Assembly: GCF_014898055.3 (NCBI RefSeq)
Contig: NW_023604295.1
Location: 73,062,301 to 73,126,300, forward strand
Source: Talpa occidentalis
Lineage: Eukaryota > Chordata > Mammalia > Eulipotyphla > Talpidae
Length of the DNA: 64,000 bases
Reading direction: 5' to 3'
Numbering within the stretch: the stretch's first letter is position 1; every line of letters begins with the position of its first letter. A model generated the notes under the pieces. It did not search any database. It was not told the DNA's origin and saw only the letters and a program-made list of their open reading frames with translations. Shown piece by piece: positions 33,738 through 46,363 of the stretch. A program made the translations under genes and the position numbers.

Positions 33738-34180
33738 TACAACCACTGGGTACAGTCAGAGTGCGGGAGGGTGAGAGAATTCACCAGAGCCAGAATAGGG
33801 AACAGAACAGGCAGACCGACGAAATACACTGCTGAGGGGAGCAGCAGGCACGGCAGGAGAGGTCTGTGCGCCATGTGGGACCCTTGCTGGTGGCCAGGGA
33901 TCGAACTGGCACTGCAGAGGATGCAGGCAGCTTTGCAACACAGTGCTCAACCACTGCGCCACCAGGGGAGGCCCTTAATATCTATTTTTAATTTTAATTT
34001 TAGGGTTATTTTACTCTTCCATATGTGCATACATTCTACTCAACCTCCAACAAACCACCTATGCCCATAGACCCACTCCGTCCCACCCACCCACCTTCTA
34101 CCCACTCCTCTAACCCCCCTCATTTCCTCTGGTATTATTAGTAAATTTGTTGAGCTTATAGATATCTATCTGGTAGGCAG
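33641..34180 (-). mobile_element. LINE-1 3' UTR fragment, split by a SINE
   Basis: 33641-33699 (ttttatattctccatacaat) and 33976-34180 (a C-rich block with 'cccatagacccactccgtcc') together resemble the reverse of the L1 3' UTRs at 29.7 and 30.8 kb. The SINE at 33700-33975 separates them. Right boundary uncertain. Confidence 0.55.
33700..33975 (-). mobile_element. tRNA-derived T+ SINE, intermediate subfamily
   Basis: Minus strand. The head TGGCGCAGTGG with 'gcactgtgttgc' and the body 'tatttcgtcggtctgcctgttctgttccctattctgg' group it with the copy at 28.8 kb. The tail is (AAAT)n AATCTTT, with AATAAA and terminator. Target duplication aatatctagttttt-like at 33686-33699 and 33977-33989, imperfect. 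The 155-codon frame across this region is a repeat artefact. Confidence 0.9.
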
Positions 34181-37100
34181 GAATTAAAAATTTCTGAATA
34201 ATACTCTGGGAAAGCAGCACGGAATATAAAATGTATACTATCCATTCCAATATGCCTAGATAATTAAGGGATGAGTATCAGTCAAATTAAAAATCCTTCA
34301 ATTTTTAGCTAATATACTTAAATGCAATAATCAGTAATATTTCATTCAGAGTTTGAATTATTTCATTCAAACTCTTCATTAAAAAAAAGCCATTCAACAT
34401 GTAGTTCTTCAAATTTATAAAAAGATAGCTTTAAATACATTTTTGATGATTTATTTGATTTTAAGTCCTATATTTTATGCATTCTTCACAGGCAAAATCT
34501 CAGAAAATAGCTGTTTTATTTTGGCATGTTATAATACAAGTTTTGTTTCTATCAACATTATGCATATATACTCATCCATTTTATTGCAATTTGGAATTTG
34601 CTAATATTTTCTTATTTTATTAATAGGTATTTATCATGCCAAAAATATTACCTTCATGCTTTGAAGATAATCAAATTAACTTCACAAAATCAAGGGATAG
34701 ACAGAAAAGATATGGAAAAAATTATTTCAAATATAATTAATTATAATTAACAAACCAATTCAATATCTTTATAATGTTACCACTAAATTTAACTTGTAGA
34801 TTTTCTAATGTGATTTATACTTTTTGTTTTTTTTTTCTATTAAAAATATGACCTGGGTTTAGAATTTTTAGAGCACTGTTTGTTACATTTTGGTTTCCGT
34901 CAAGACACATTTTTAATAGACTGTCAAGAAGTCCAACCTTAGAAGTTCTATTAATCAGGACCAAATTTCTTCTTTATGTTATAAAACTAAAACTGACAAA
35001 CTAGATAATAAGAACATAAAGCTTCCCTCTCAAATGGTAAAATGTTCATTCTGTCAAAAGTTTTTTGCAAATGAAAGGAGTCATTGTTGAATGGATTGCA
35101 GCATTTCTCAGTGTTTATAGTCTAGTGCAGACAATGGCTATTGTCTGAAAAGATGATGGGAAAAACATGCTTCCATTTGTCATGATTTTATACAGTAGAC
35201 TGAAAACAGATTTTCCAGAGACAATTATGAAGTTGTAAACATGCTTTGGTAGTTGCTGCTTTTTTTTACTTATTTCTTCCTTTGTCTATATCATTTCACT
35301 CTCTTTACACACATATCCTCCACAATAGGGGACTTAATGATGCTATTTATGGAGAGAGGCTAAAGAAGATATGTTGAAAAAATTTACTCAACATCAATTT
35401 ACCTAAGAGTTTTCTGAGAGCAGCTCTATCACTGAACAATATCATGTTTTATTCCCTTGAGCCTTATTAGCCTCATTCACATCAGGTAAGCAAAGGACTA
35501 TATTTTTTCTACACATATATATGTTATGGTTCCAGCTATCTTTCTCAAACGGCTGTGTCCTGCCTTACACTTTAAATCAATAGAGTATCATGGTTCCCTA
35601 AAACAGACAAAACTGGTAATGACCACTACTAGTCAGTGGAAGTCACACAACCTTGGAAACATACATGTGGAGAAACTGAAGAAAAGTAGAGAATTAGTTT
35701 GCCACATGTATGTATATATCTGCAATGATAGCATGAAATATACTTCTTGCCTGACTAATGTGACACAATCTGAAAAATAATTTAATGAATATTTGCAAAA
35801 AGAAACTAACCCTTTAATTTGTGTTTGACTGGTGCATGGCATTGTTTTTTCTTGTTTATTCTGTAAGTTCTCATTTCAAGGGAGTGAGTGAGCACAGCCC
35901 ACTGCTTCTCTTTCATCACATTGATCTGCAGAATTTTCTGTGCACTGAAAGAATGGATGAATTGGCATCAAGACACTCAATTGTAAGGGTCATCCACATT
36001 ATTAGCTTTCCTAGGCATAGTATCAGATTTTTAGTTCATACTATATTCCCTCAGAAGTCATCAATGCCAAGAATTTTCTGCTTTGCTCTGTTCTGAATGA
36101 TGAAAGGCAAGATCTCCAGAACTGTAATGGGTCAATGAAAAAAGTCATCAAAGGAGAATGTTGTGGACTTCTTGAGAAAACAGAAATTCTTTAAGCAGGT
36201 TTGGGCAAATGTTTCTGTAGATCTTAAGGCTTTGTGAGACTCATAGTCTCCGTCACAGCCTCTCCACTCTGTGTCTGTGGCAGGAATGCAGTCACAGCCA
36301 GCACATGGCAGCTTTCCAATCAAAATGTGTTCACTCAGAGAGGTGAAAGGTTATGCTAGGGTATGCCAGAACCTGCTTTGGAAGCATGGTGTGTCCAAAG
36401 TTAGTCTACCAAATGTGTCATGATTTGGGGTGTGTGGATGTGAATAGTGAGGGATAAGAAGAGGGACAAAGAGATGAGAGGGGAAGAGTAGAAAAAAGAG
36501 GGAAAACACATTCCTATTGTGTTACTATATTCTGAATATACCAATATAGCCAGTATAATAGGGCATAGTTGACATGATCTCTAAAATTTCACTTCAGAGC
36601 CTCACTCTGTTCCTAGGTCACCCTTGCTAAAATGCATAGGGCCTAGAAAAGGCATGCTAGCCTATTTTCCACCTTCAATGTTTAGTTTTGCTAAAAGTGT
36701 GGAAAGTAGAACATTATGGTTAAGCCCTGGGGGTTTCTTAAGTTTATTTGAATGTAGACCTCGCTAATAACCTCCCTTTAAGTCACCCTGATGAAAAACT
36801 CTATAAATAGTGAAAAAGAAGTCCTTTAAATAATAGAACTTTAATTTGTATTAGTGAGGAGAACTCATGTGAGATATAAACAAAGAATGGAGAGGGAAGT
36901 GTTTGGTAAAGATCTTCAAAGGCGGTTGGGAGGGGCATCATAGTAGCAATGGCAGTGTAAAATGGGAATGACATTAATGAAATGGAGCTCAGCAACTTAC
37001 TGTGGACAAAATGGAGCTCAGCAACTCGCTGGTTTTGCCAAAAGCTACCTTAGGTTCCTTTTGGCATTAGTTGACATATCCCATGAAAAAGATTTGTGCA

Positions 37101-37617
37101 AAAATACTAGCCCATAACACAATATTCGTTTCTTTATCTTATTGATGTTTTATTTTAGACAGGCATTTCTAATCATGTCTATATTTAATTATTGGCTTGT
37201 AGACATTGTTTTAAAACCTAAATTGAGTAAAGAGAAAAGTAGTGAATATTTAGTCCATAAATAGACCATAATGTAAAATATGAGGTGAAATTGAGATTTA
37301 TATTTTTAAAAAGAAAACAGTGACCTAAAAATGACAAATTTTCTTGTGGATTATTTTAGCTAATTTTAAACTTTATTTGCATAACAGATATCTTTACATT
37401 TCTTTAAACTTCTTTATAGTTACTTTACAATTTTGTGGTATATTTATTTCCACCAGCCTAAATTGCTTTTAATTATTGGTGTTGGAATGGGGGCATTTGT
37501 TAATGAGTAAATAACAAATACAGTTGATTAAATACTTGTTATAAATTTTTTCATTAGGTGACTGTAGTCACAAACTTTGTGGTCTTTGCAATTAATTGAG
37601 TTTATTTTATTTTATTT
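34181..37617. other. About 3.4 kb unassigned DNA, no gene
   Basis: No recognisable gene or repeat. An 18-bp sequence recurs at 36980-36997 and 37009-37026. The frames at 35526-35780 and 35821-36096 have no domain and no splice or codon evidence that I can defend. Confidence 0.5.
36980..37026. repeat. Short tandem duplication, 29-bp period
   Basis: AAATGGAGCTCAGCAACT occurs at 36980-36997 and again at 37009-37026, separated by 11 bp. The stretch (acaaaatggagctcagcaac) has an LTR-like flavour but I cannot assign it. Confidence 0.75.
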
Positions 37618-37884
37618 TTTTAAAGATTTTTATTTATTTACGTAAGAACCGGGGTACAGGGCCAGATTCCCAGGAGGGTGAGAGGATTCACCAGAGACAG
37701 AGTGGGGAACAGAACAGGCAGATTGACCAAAATACGCTGGTGAGGGGAGCAGCGAGCGTGACAGGACAGGTCTGCCACACCTTGGGGGACCCTCGCCGGT
37801 CAGCCAGGATGGAACTGGCGCTGCAGAGGCTGCGAACAGCTTCACAGCACTGTGCTCAACCGCCTGCGCCACCAGGGGAGGCCC
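37618..37884 (-). mobile_element. tRNA-derived T+ SINE, subfamily B
   Basis: Minus strand, head at 37884 with TGGCGCAGGCGG and 'cacagtgctgtgaagctg'. The body has 'ctgttctgttccccactctgtctctgg', the tail 'ataaaaatctttaaaa' with TCTTT terminator. No clear target duplication. Confidence 0.9.
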
Positions 37885-39754
37885 GAGGTCCTGTATTTTA
37901 AAGTGAGTCTAGATAGTGTCATAAATAAGAATCTTATTCTAAACACATATATGTCTAAATTGAGAATTATAAATCACAGAAACAGCAATTTGAAGTGATA
38001 TAAAATGGTGAATTAGTGAAAATATAGTTTTAAATGCTTATAATAAATTGGCTATATCTTGAATACTACCATAGATTTATCCCAAATTACACTAGAATGT
38101 AAATTAGTAAATCCATCTCTATTGATATGTATTGAAATTATAAACCAAAAAGTAATTTGCAGAAATAAAGCACAATAGAATATTTTTGAAACCAAATAAA
38201 AGTTACTACAAAATGCTCAGAAAAAATATTCCCTCCATATTTCTATGAATATCTTATTTGTTGCTGTTAATAGAATTTTCAAATTACTGCTTTCCACCAA
38301 AAAATAAAATAAAATAATCCTAATTGTAGAGATATGAGTTTCATAGAGTCAGTTTGGATGACATTTCATGGTAGAGAGCCTAAGAAAATACAGTTAATGT
38401 GTTTGAGTTCTCTGTTTCTACTACGCATTTTACGCAAATCACACTTTTTGGATTTTAACTACTGGTAGAGACTTTTTAATTTTCCCTGTTCTGAGTTTTA
38501 AAGAAATAAAACCTATAGAATAAACTAATAAATGAAATATTGGATTTTATATCATTTACCATTTTAAGATAAGTAAGTTCATTTGTCTTTTAAAACATTT
38601 ATATTAAAAATAAAACATTTGTATGAGTAAACGCTTACTGCATGTATTTTAACGTCCCTTTTTTAAAAATTCCACTAGAGGGCGCCATATACCAAGATTT
38701 TTGTTCACTTGCCGCTTCAAAAAGGAAAATATCCAACTTTATTCTTTATCATAAATAAATGCCATTGATTTAATATTTACCATCATTCAGTATTAATTGT
38801 TATCTTTATGATACACATGTAGTCTGAATTAATGCTATCAGATAGTAATGGGGGTGCTACTCCATCCAATTTTAATTACTGACAATTAACACTCCAGTTA
38901 CCATAATTACCAGAATAAATTCCAAATGAAAAGGCATTATTTTATCTCTAATGAGTTCATGTGGTGAGGTATTTGTCATTTGTATTTGATATGTTAAATA
39001 TATAAGAGAGTTCTAAGTTAAAGGAAAATCTAATAAAAACCATAGGAGATATTGTTAGTAAATTTGAAATTCAATTTTGAAAAAATAAAAGCACTTGCTC
39101 ATTGTATTGGTACATCCACAGGGATTATTTTAACGGTGAGTAGGAAGACTTGATGAATCATATGTTTTGACTTAGTGCTTCTTTATCCTTGCTCAGTAGG
39201 AGAATCTCTTTCATGCTGGCACCATCGCTTGCATTTCACAATGCCTCCAGAAAAATTTCTGCCCAGTCTTCTTCAGTGTCCTACTTCTCCACTTACCCAT
39301 TAATATTTACTAAAGGTAAACATCCTAAACATGAGTAGTTGTCACTGAGACAGTGATATTAGAAATCATAAGCTTTTGTTTCCAAATAAATATCTGTATG
39401 AGAGAGCAAGCAACGATAAAAGGATGGAGGAAATATAAGAAAAGCTTTGGAAAGTGATGATATGGCGTTTTGATAGAACTGTATTTAGAAACAAAAAATG
39501 GAAACACTTACTAGTGTACCTTAGGTCTCTGTTGCATATTATCCAGGGATAGATGTAACTGCCACCTATTGCAATAAAATTCTGAGATTTTTCTCTATAT
39601 TTCTTTAGCTAACAGCATATTTTAAAGGCTATTTTCACACTCATATGTGTTTGTTGTATAAAAGAATCAAAGATTCATTTTCACTAGTATCAAATCACCA
39701 CCTGATAAACTATTGTCCTTAACGTGTATAGTATACAAATAGATCATGCATAAT
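37885..39754. other. Unassigned AT-rich DNA with a CTCF consensus match
   Basis: No gene or repeat recognised across 1.9 kb. A perfect CTCF core match lies at 38672-38685. Confidence 0.5.
38672..38685 (+). promoter_or_regulatory. CTCF core motif, perfect match
   Basis: CCACTAGAGGGCGC fits CCASYAGRKGGCRS at all 14 positions and keeps an intact CpG (GGCGCC). It lies in DNA with no recognised repeat. Occupancy is not shown by sequence. Confidence 0.55.
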
Positions 39755-39762
39755 TGGACCAG

Positions 39763-40052
39763 GTTTGTTTTTTGTTAGTTTTTTTTAAAGATTTATTTAT
39801 TTATTTATACAAGCACTGGGTACAGTCAGAAGCTCAGGAAGGTGAGAGAATTCACCAGAGCCAGAAGGGGGAGCAGAACAGGCAGAAGGACCGAAGTACA
39901 CTGCTGAGGGGAGCAGCGGGCGGCAGGAGAGGACTGCCATGCAGGACCCTCCTCTGGTGGCCGGGGAGCAGCTGGGGTTCGAACCGGCGTCGCGGAGGCT
40001 TCAGGCAGCTTTGCAACCCAGGGCTCAACCACTGCGCCACCGGGGAGGCCCA
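39763..40052 (-). mobile_element. tRNA-derived T+ SINE, subfamily A
   Basis: Minus strand, head at 40052. Subfamily A body with 'cttcggtccttctgcctgttctgctcc' and tail (AAAT)nCTTTAAAA with TCTTT terminator. Target duplication tggaccag at 39755-39762 and 40053-40060. The 119- and 75-codon frames across it are SINE frames. Confidence 0.95.
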
Positions 40053-40084
40053 TGGACCAGTTTTTAAGTGCTTATATGTAGCAA

Positions 40085-40165
40085 TTATTCAATCCTACTA
40101 CCCTTTGAAATAATCATATTGTTATCCCCATTTCATAAAGGAGAAAAATGAGACATTTATGTTGA
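40085..40165 (-). mobile_element. Possible MIR fragment
   Basis: 'ttgttatccccatttcataaaggagaaaaatgaga' matches the reverse of the MIR 'cctcatctgtaaaatggggataa' block. Short and diverged. Confidence 0.4.
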
Positions 40166-40292
40166 CAATATAGATAATTAGAAGAATAAATCGATGTTCA
40201 TACAAAGATACTTAAACATACATAAATAAATAAATGCATTACTAGTACTGAATACCTCTAAAATTATAAAGAAAAGATTATTAAAAACTTTT

Positions 40293-40577
40293 TTAATTTT
40301 TTTTTTTAAGATTTATTTTATTTTTATTTATACAACACTGGGTACAGTCAGAAGCGCAGGAGGGTGAGAGAATTCACCAGAGCCAGAGCGGGGAGCAGAG
40401 CAGGCAGAAGGACCGAAGTACACTGCTGAGGGGAGCAGCGGGTGGCAGGAGAGGTCTGCGCGCCATGCAGGACCCTCCTCCGGTGGCCGGGGAGCAGCCA
40501 TGGAACGAACCAGCACTGCAGAGGCTGCAGGCAGCTTCGCAACCCAGCGCTCAACCGCTGTGCCACCGGGGAGGCCC
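40293..40577 (-). mobile_element. tRNA-derived T+ SINE, subfamily A
   Basis: Minus strand, well preserved with many CpGs in the body. Tail AAATAAAATAAATCTTAAA. Perfect 14-bp target duplication tattaaaaactttt at 40279-40292 and 40578-40591. Confidence 0.95.
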
Positions 40578-40591
40578 TATTAAAAACTTTT

Positions 40592-42127
40592 ATAAGAGTA
40601 ATTTAACCCTACATTTTAAATTTATATATTATCGCTTACCAACAATGGATGATGGAATCGTAACTCTTACACACAACCCTCCCTCCCCTATATCTTGTCA
40701 TTAATATTATATTAATTAAAGACATTATCTTTATTATATTGTTTTGTATAACTGCTGTTTAATTCTGTAGCAATAACTTGTTCTTTTGTTTAGCCTTAGT
40801 TTTAAATAGATTATTTGCATTATTTAACAGGATGAAATATTTGTTTTAATTTCTTGACCTTCTAGATACCTTCCAAAACATTTTTTTTTTCCTAAGGAAT
40901 TGCACATTCCCCAAGCATTCTCACAAATGCCTGTCTATTAACTTTATACTAAGAAGTCAGTTGTCAGGCTACACTCTGATAAATATTTCCTTGCTCCTCT
41001 AACTTTAAGCAAATGTATTACCCTGGAGAACTTTGACAGTGAGAATTTCTCTTGTGAATATGATCTGTTCTTTCCTGCCCCAGTTGTTGTGATTATTTAT
41101 TAAAAGTATTCACTTTATTTTCTCAAAATATATCTATTAATTAAGTGTCTTTTATGCACCAGCATAGTTGCTGGTGATACAAAAAAAAAATAATAAGTAA
41201 GGCTGTACTCTGGTGATACAAAAAAATAAAATAAGTAAAGCTGTACTGTTAGAGCTTGCATCTAATTGGGGAGAGAGGCAATAGACAAATGTCTATCTAT
41301 TTTCCTATCATCTACCTTTGTGTTTATATAAACATCCATCTAATGTCAGATAATGATCATTCTTTTGTGGGGAAAAATGTAAAATAAGGTATAGGAATAG
41401 AATTGTGAATCATGTTCATCGGTGATGCTGTTTGATGTGTTTTCACTGAGTGAAGCTTCTCTGTTAGGGTCGTGTAAATGATCAGCTATAAAAATACTGA
41501 GGGCTCCAGGGCAAAGAGACACAAAGTGATCATTTCATATTAACTTCTCCTGGGATAATTATTTCCTTTCAATTTGTAGATTCAAGTAGTCATTTAATGC
41601 ATGTGGATATTTTGTCTGTACATGTCTTAATTATTTTCTCTCCTTTTTTATTTTTGTGCATTTCTTTATGAAAATCCATCCTTTGATGTTGAAAGTGTCT
41701 TGTCTTTCTCCTTATCGTGTCCTGTAAAATTGTTCATCTTCGTTCTCTTTCATGGTTTTGTGTGAATTCCTCATGCCTATGTGTTATGAATTTGTGTTAG
41801 ATCTATTTCTCCTTCTCCTCCACCACCCTTCAAGTGTGACTATTTTCCTTAAATTTCTTCTTTAAAGTGTAACTTGACTTTCAACCCATTATAATGTCTT
41901 TTAAAATGCCCTTCTTCTCTCCCTCCCTCCTTCCTTCTTTATGTCTTTTCCTTCTTCTTTCTCTTATTGTACCTTTTCTTAAAGTCCTTCTAACTTTTGT
42001 TGTTTTATTAAATATTTAGAAAACATAATTGAGGTGAAGATAATCATTAATCTAGGGGAAATATTTTAGTGCTTTATAAGTGATATCTGATAGAATCTTA
42101 ACATGGCTGTTACTTTTTTTTTCTATT
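40592..42127. other. Mostly unassigned DNA
   Basis: No gene. Contains the L2-like fragment at 41130-41300 and a pyrimidine-rich stretch at about 41910-41970. Confidence 0.5.
41130..41300 (-). mobile_element. L2 3' end fossil with internal duplication
   Basis: 'attaattaagtgtcttttatgcaccagcatagttgctggtgatac' and 'agagcttgcatctaattggggagagaggcaatagac' follow the reverse of the L2 3' end. A 39-bp tandem duplication (41171-41209 and 41210-41247) lies inside. Confidence 0.6.
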
Positions 42128-42330
42128 TTATTCATGTTTTTATTGATGTAACCTTGATTTACATCACTGCATATGATTCAGAAATATGGGATTACACCTC
42201 TTCAAATGTATGTTATCACCCCACTCCCACCCCCAAGGCACCATATCCCTCCACCACTGTCCATTGGTCCCCCGCACCCCTCTGCTCTCCACTTATATTC
42301 ACTTAGTTCTATTTAACAATCACCTGTGAA
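42128..42330 (-). mobile_element. LINE-1 3' UTR fragment
   Basis: The plus strand reads tttttattgatgtaaccttg then a C-rich block with 'ccaccactgtccattggtccc', the reverse of an L1 3' UTR. Related to the copy at 15.5 kb. Confidence 0.65.
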
Positions 42331-42785
42331 TGCGACTGTCTACTTTTTGAAAAATGTGTTAGACATGGAGGGAAAAAAGTGCAGAAGGATATTCTAGAAC
42401 AGTCTAAAGTTCACAGTCCATAGTGCTTGAAAGGTATTCTTCATAAGTTTGATTTTTTTAATCAAAATTATTGAGTTTTAGAGTTCTAAATCCGAAGAGA
42501 CACTTGTACAGAAAAGCAAGAATCTTGTCATTTCTGTCAGAATTTTCTAGCTTATTATTGGTATGGAATTCATAATTGTTTTGATTTTTGAATCATCTGT
42601 TAAAATAATGGGGAAGAATATTTCTAGATGAAGCTTAGATATTTTAAAAATTCAAAAACAAGCTTAAATAACCCGAAAGCACTAGTTAATTTTAACTTCA
42701 GTTGGATACTTTCAGAAATCACGTTATTTTGACATAATAGTATCGGATCCTAGCACAGCAGCTGGCAGCAGAGATGCTTGGAAAG
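42331..42785. other. Unassigned DNA
   Basis: No gene or repeat recognised. Confidence 0.5.
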
Positions 42786-42930
42786 CAATTGCCCAATGAA
42801 CTATGGTGGAGGACTGTGGGTGCCTTGGTGGATGTGAGGTGCTGACATGCAACTGAGGAGGTATGACCTTAAGGCTCTGACTCATATACAGTGTCGTAAA
42901 CCAATGTTACCTCAATAAAAAAATAAAATA
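42786..42930 (+). mobile_element. LINE-1 3' UTR fragment
   Basis: 'actatggtggaggactgtgggtgccttggtgg' through 'cgtaaaccaatgttacctcaataaa' matches the 3' UTR end of the L1 at 13.1-14.1 kb, with A-rich tail to 42930. Confidence 0.75.
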
Positions 42931-45904
42931 GGATACTATAAAAATAACTAGAACATTAAATTTAAAATAATAAATGAATCAGTTATTGTTTAAATGTTAG
43001 CTTACTTATGCCTACTATTTTTTTCTGTTTCTTACACATTTCATGTAGAGATTCAACACATAAATTCTAAAACACAGCAATAATTACTGTTATTGAGTTT
43101 GAACTTACAAAATTCTAAATCCAAAATAATGTTTAATGCTTCTGTTGGAAAGACATTTTTGAAGTTTTAGTAGTACAGAAAAGGAAGTATGAACAACTAG
43201 TGGAACCAAATAGATTGTATTTTTAAGTTGTTACCATAATATGCTATATGATATGCTGAATCCTTTCTATGCTATGTATTTAGTTTGGAATTGTTTACTA
43301 AAGCTCTGATTTAAATTGTACCTTTGTCTTCCAAAAATGGTGTATTTGCTTTGCTTCTTATTAACTATTAGGGTTTTGGATTCCTTTTATATGTTAAGAG
43401 CTAAGACTTGAGTTTGTTCAATTACTCAAAGCACTATTGACCTGAGCACTGAATTTCTGATTTAAAATGACAACCATGGGCTAGTAACAGAAATTTTAAC
43501 AATGATAATATTGATGTGAACGTTTTCGTCATGTGGCTGTTGAGTAAGACATTGTTTTGGAACTCTTATGTTAGTGTCTCAATGGTATACTTCAATTCCA
43601 GGTGGAATGAAAGAATTTGCAATTTGTGGGTTTCATGTGAGTAGTGCTAGTTCATGAAAAACCTAGATACGTGTCTGCTAAGTTTATGGAAAAAAATAAC
43701 TTATAAATGGTTTACAGAAGTTTAAATATGTAACTCTAGATTACACTCACTGCCTCTTTTGTGGTAAAAAGTATACTCCAGCTCAACTTCAGGGGTCTCC
43801 AAGCCCTCATGCCTTTGACATGTAGGGTATCTAATACACCCTATATTTGAAGAAACCTCAACTGTGAGTGACAGCTAAAAAATTCCAGCTGGCCTTGAGT
43901 GTTTGGGCTGGAATTTAATGGCCCTCAATTCCAACTATTGCTGCAGGTATTGGCAGACAGAAGCCTTATAGCAAGTGCCCATCCCCCACTGCAAACTACA
44001 AACCATCCTGAAAACACTGGGATAGTGTGGGCTCTTCTGTCCACTCAGGTTCAGATCACTACATGTTCCTCCCTCTTCTGCCCAGGAATGCGATTACTTT
44101 CTCTGTTCAGGTTCTCAAAATATACGATGAGATGCGGCCATTTTCTGAGAAAATATCACCAGTGGGTTTTCCTTCCTTCCATCACCTGACTTCTCATGGG
44201 AAGAGAGATGCTATTAGAATGCTACACTGATTCCCTCTTCCAAAGATGGCCCAAGACATGGAGCGTGGGTCTCTTACTGGAAAAGAAAGAATCATGTTTA
44301 ATTGATTTTGTGTCATTTCTCAATTTTGCTATTAGTTATTTCTGAATAGGTTGAATATTCTAATTTCATGAATTTAATGAATATTTCACTGGCATCTTCA
44401 AGTTGTGTGGGAGCTCCTTGGAGCTAATGACTAGCATGCGTCCTCTGCCAGTAGCTCAGCTGAGCTGGGGAAGCTCAACTTCTGGGCGTTGAATACTCAA
44501 TTAAAGCAAGGAGACAAAAGTGAAAATTAACAGCAAGCTCTTAATACTAACTGTGGTAATTTAAGCAAGAAGCTAAAGACCAGAGAAAGGGCCTCTCTTC
44601 CCCACCTCTTCTTACATTTTCTCTCATTGTATGACACAGATGGAGGATCAGATATGTCATCATAAATTTGGGGATCATCTTACTGTGGAGGGGTTTCGGA
44701 ACAATGGGCTCTTGTGATTCTATATACCGGGGATCCAAAGCGAGGAGAAGGGAAGGGTAGAGGGAAAAAGAGGTGTGGAAGCTTCCTGAGTCACAGTGGA
44801 GATAAGGTCTTCAGGAGTTTTCTCTTCCTCATGAAGACCTCAGAAGAGGAACCTGAGGAAGGTCAAAACCAACACCCCACATGAATAGTAATCTGAATGT
44901 AGGAGCCTCTGCTAGGAATGCAAACTCTGTGTGCTAAGGGGGAGGAGGCACTCCAGTTATGATCTTGGAGACTCAAGGGTAAATCCTATAGACTTTAGCA
45001 AAACTTACAGATAAAGCATTGAAGGACAGAAGTTGACCCACAATAAATTAAATCTGACTTCCTGTATGCACTTTACATGCATACAGAGATTTTGGTCTAG
45101 ACTAATATATATTTTGTCTGCAGTACATGACTTTATGGCTTAGTATTTGCTTTTTCCTAATTTGCAGTGAATATCCATTAGGTTTATAGATTCCTATTTA
45201 TTTCTCTAGTGGTTGATTAGACATCTGTAAGAAAATCCAAGGATATCAATCTAACACAGTGTTTCCAAAAGTCAAAAGGATTTTTATTTCCCAATAGTAA
45301 GTTCAGAATATAGTATCATTTTGAAACAGCAGATCAGAATTTTAAATGATACCATAGAAATGTTATTTTTGTCTGAGTTTCATGATTTCTGTTGCTTTTA
45401 TTTATAAGGATATTCTTATTGTGAAACAGTAGGAACCATAAGTACAGAATTTGACAGTATTCACAAGAACACTTGATGTCATTCTCAGTCTTTATTTTCA
45501 TATGTATATTTCCCATTATATAGGCTTGGCTGAATGTAGTCCAGTGTGTTAAAGTGCTTGATAAAGATGCTAATGAAATAATATTTGCTAAACAAGATCA
45601 AGCACCTTTGACAATTTGTGAGGTGATAGCAACCAGAAACAGAACAATAGACATAGATTTCTTTCATACTAATCTTACTATGATTATTGTAAAATTGGAG
45701 TTTATTCTAGTTTTTTTAGTCAAACTTCATTTTGGCCTCATTTTTTTTTTTGCATTCAGACAGCTCATGGATTTCTTTAACTTTATTTTATCATGTCACT
45801 TATTTTCCATTTAGTTAAAAAAGCATGAGTTAAATTTTATTAGTAAATATTAACAGATTCTAGATATAAATCTTCTGTCCCATACAACATGATATTAATG
45901 TCTA
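42931..45904. other. About 3 kb unassigned DNA, no gene
   Basis: No recognisable gene or repeat. 43750-44280 is somewhat less AT-rich and open for 96 codons on the plus strand (43899-44189), but I recognise no domain; it could be an old LTR. A perfect 9-bp hairpin (45062-45070 with 45078-45086) occurs. Confidence 0.5.
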
Positions 45905-46316
45905 TTATTTTTTAATTGTATTATTTTTTTAATATGTAAGCTTGGTTTACACACTATATCACTTAGGGGAATTGATTCAAAATTTTTCAGATATGTATTA
46001 CCACACTGTGCCCACCCCTTTTCCTCCACAAGAGCCCATTGGGTACTCCTCTTCTGATACTATCATTTCAGGAGTCAGATTTCCGAGTTTTGATTTGGTT
46101 TGTTTTTTATTTTCCTTTGTTTAATTTCTCTAAATTCCACATATGAATGAAATCACATGATATTTGTCTTCCTCCTTCTGAATTATTTAGTTTATCATAA
46201 CCTCCTTCAGTTCCATCCATGCTGTTACAAATGGTAAGATTTCATATTTTTTTATGACTGAGTTGTATTCCACTATTTTATATATATATATATATATACA
46301 CATATGTGTGTGTATA

Positions 46317-46363
<47 letters not shown>

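Noticed and set aside
33603..34070. 155-codon plus-strand frame, the longest in the window
   Set aside because: It crosses an L1 3' UTR, a SINE and L1 again. The protein is translated repeat sequence.
34082..34103. Second C-rich quadruplex motif
   Set aside because: One loop is 8 bases, beyond the usual limit, and the C-rich block is part of an L1 3' UTR.
43899..44189. 96-codon plus-strand frame in less AT-rich DNA, possible exon
   Set aside because: No domain, no defensible splice sites, and an overlapping second frame. An old LTR is as likely.
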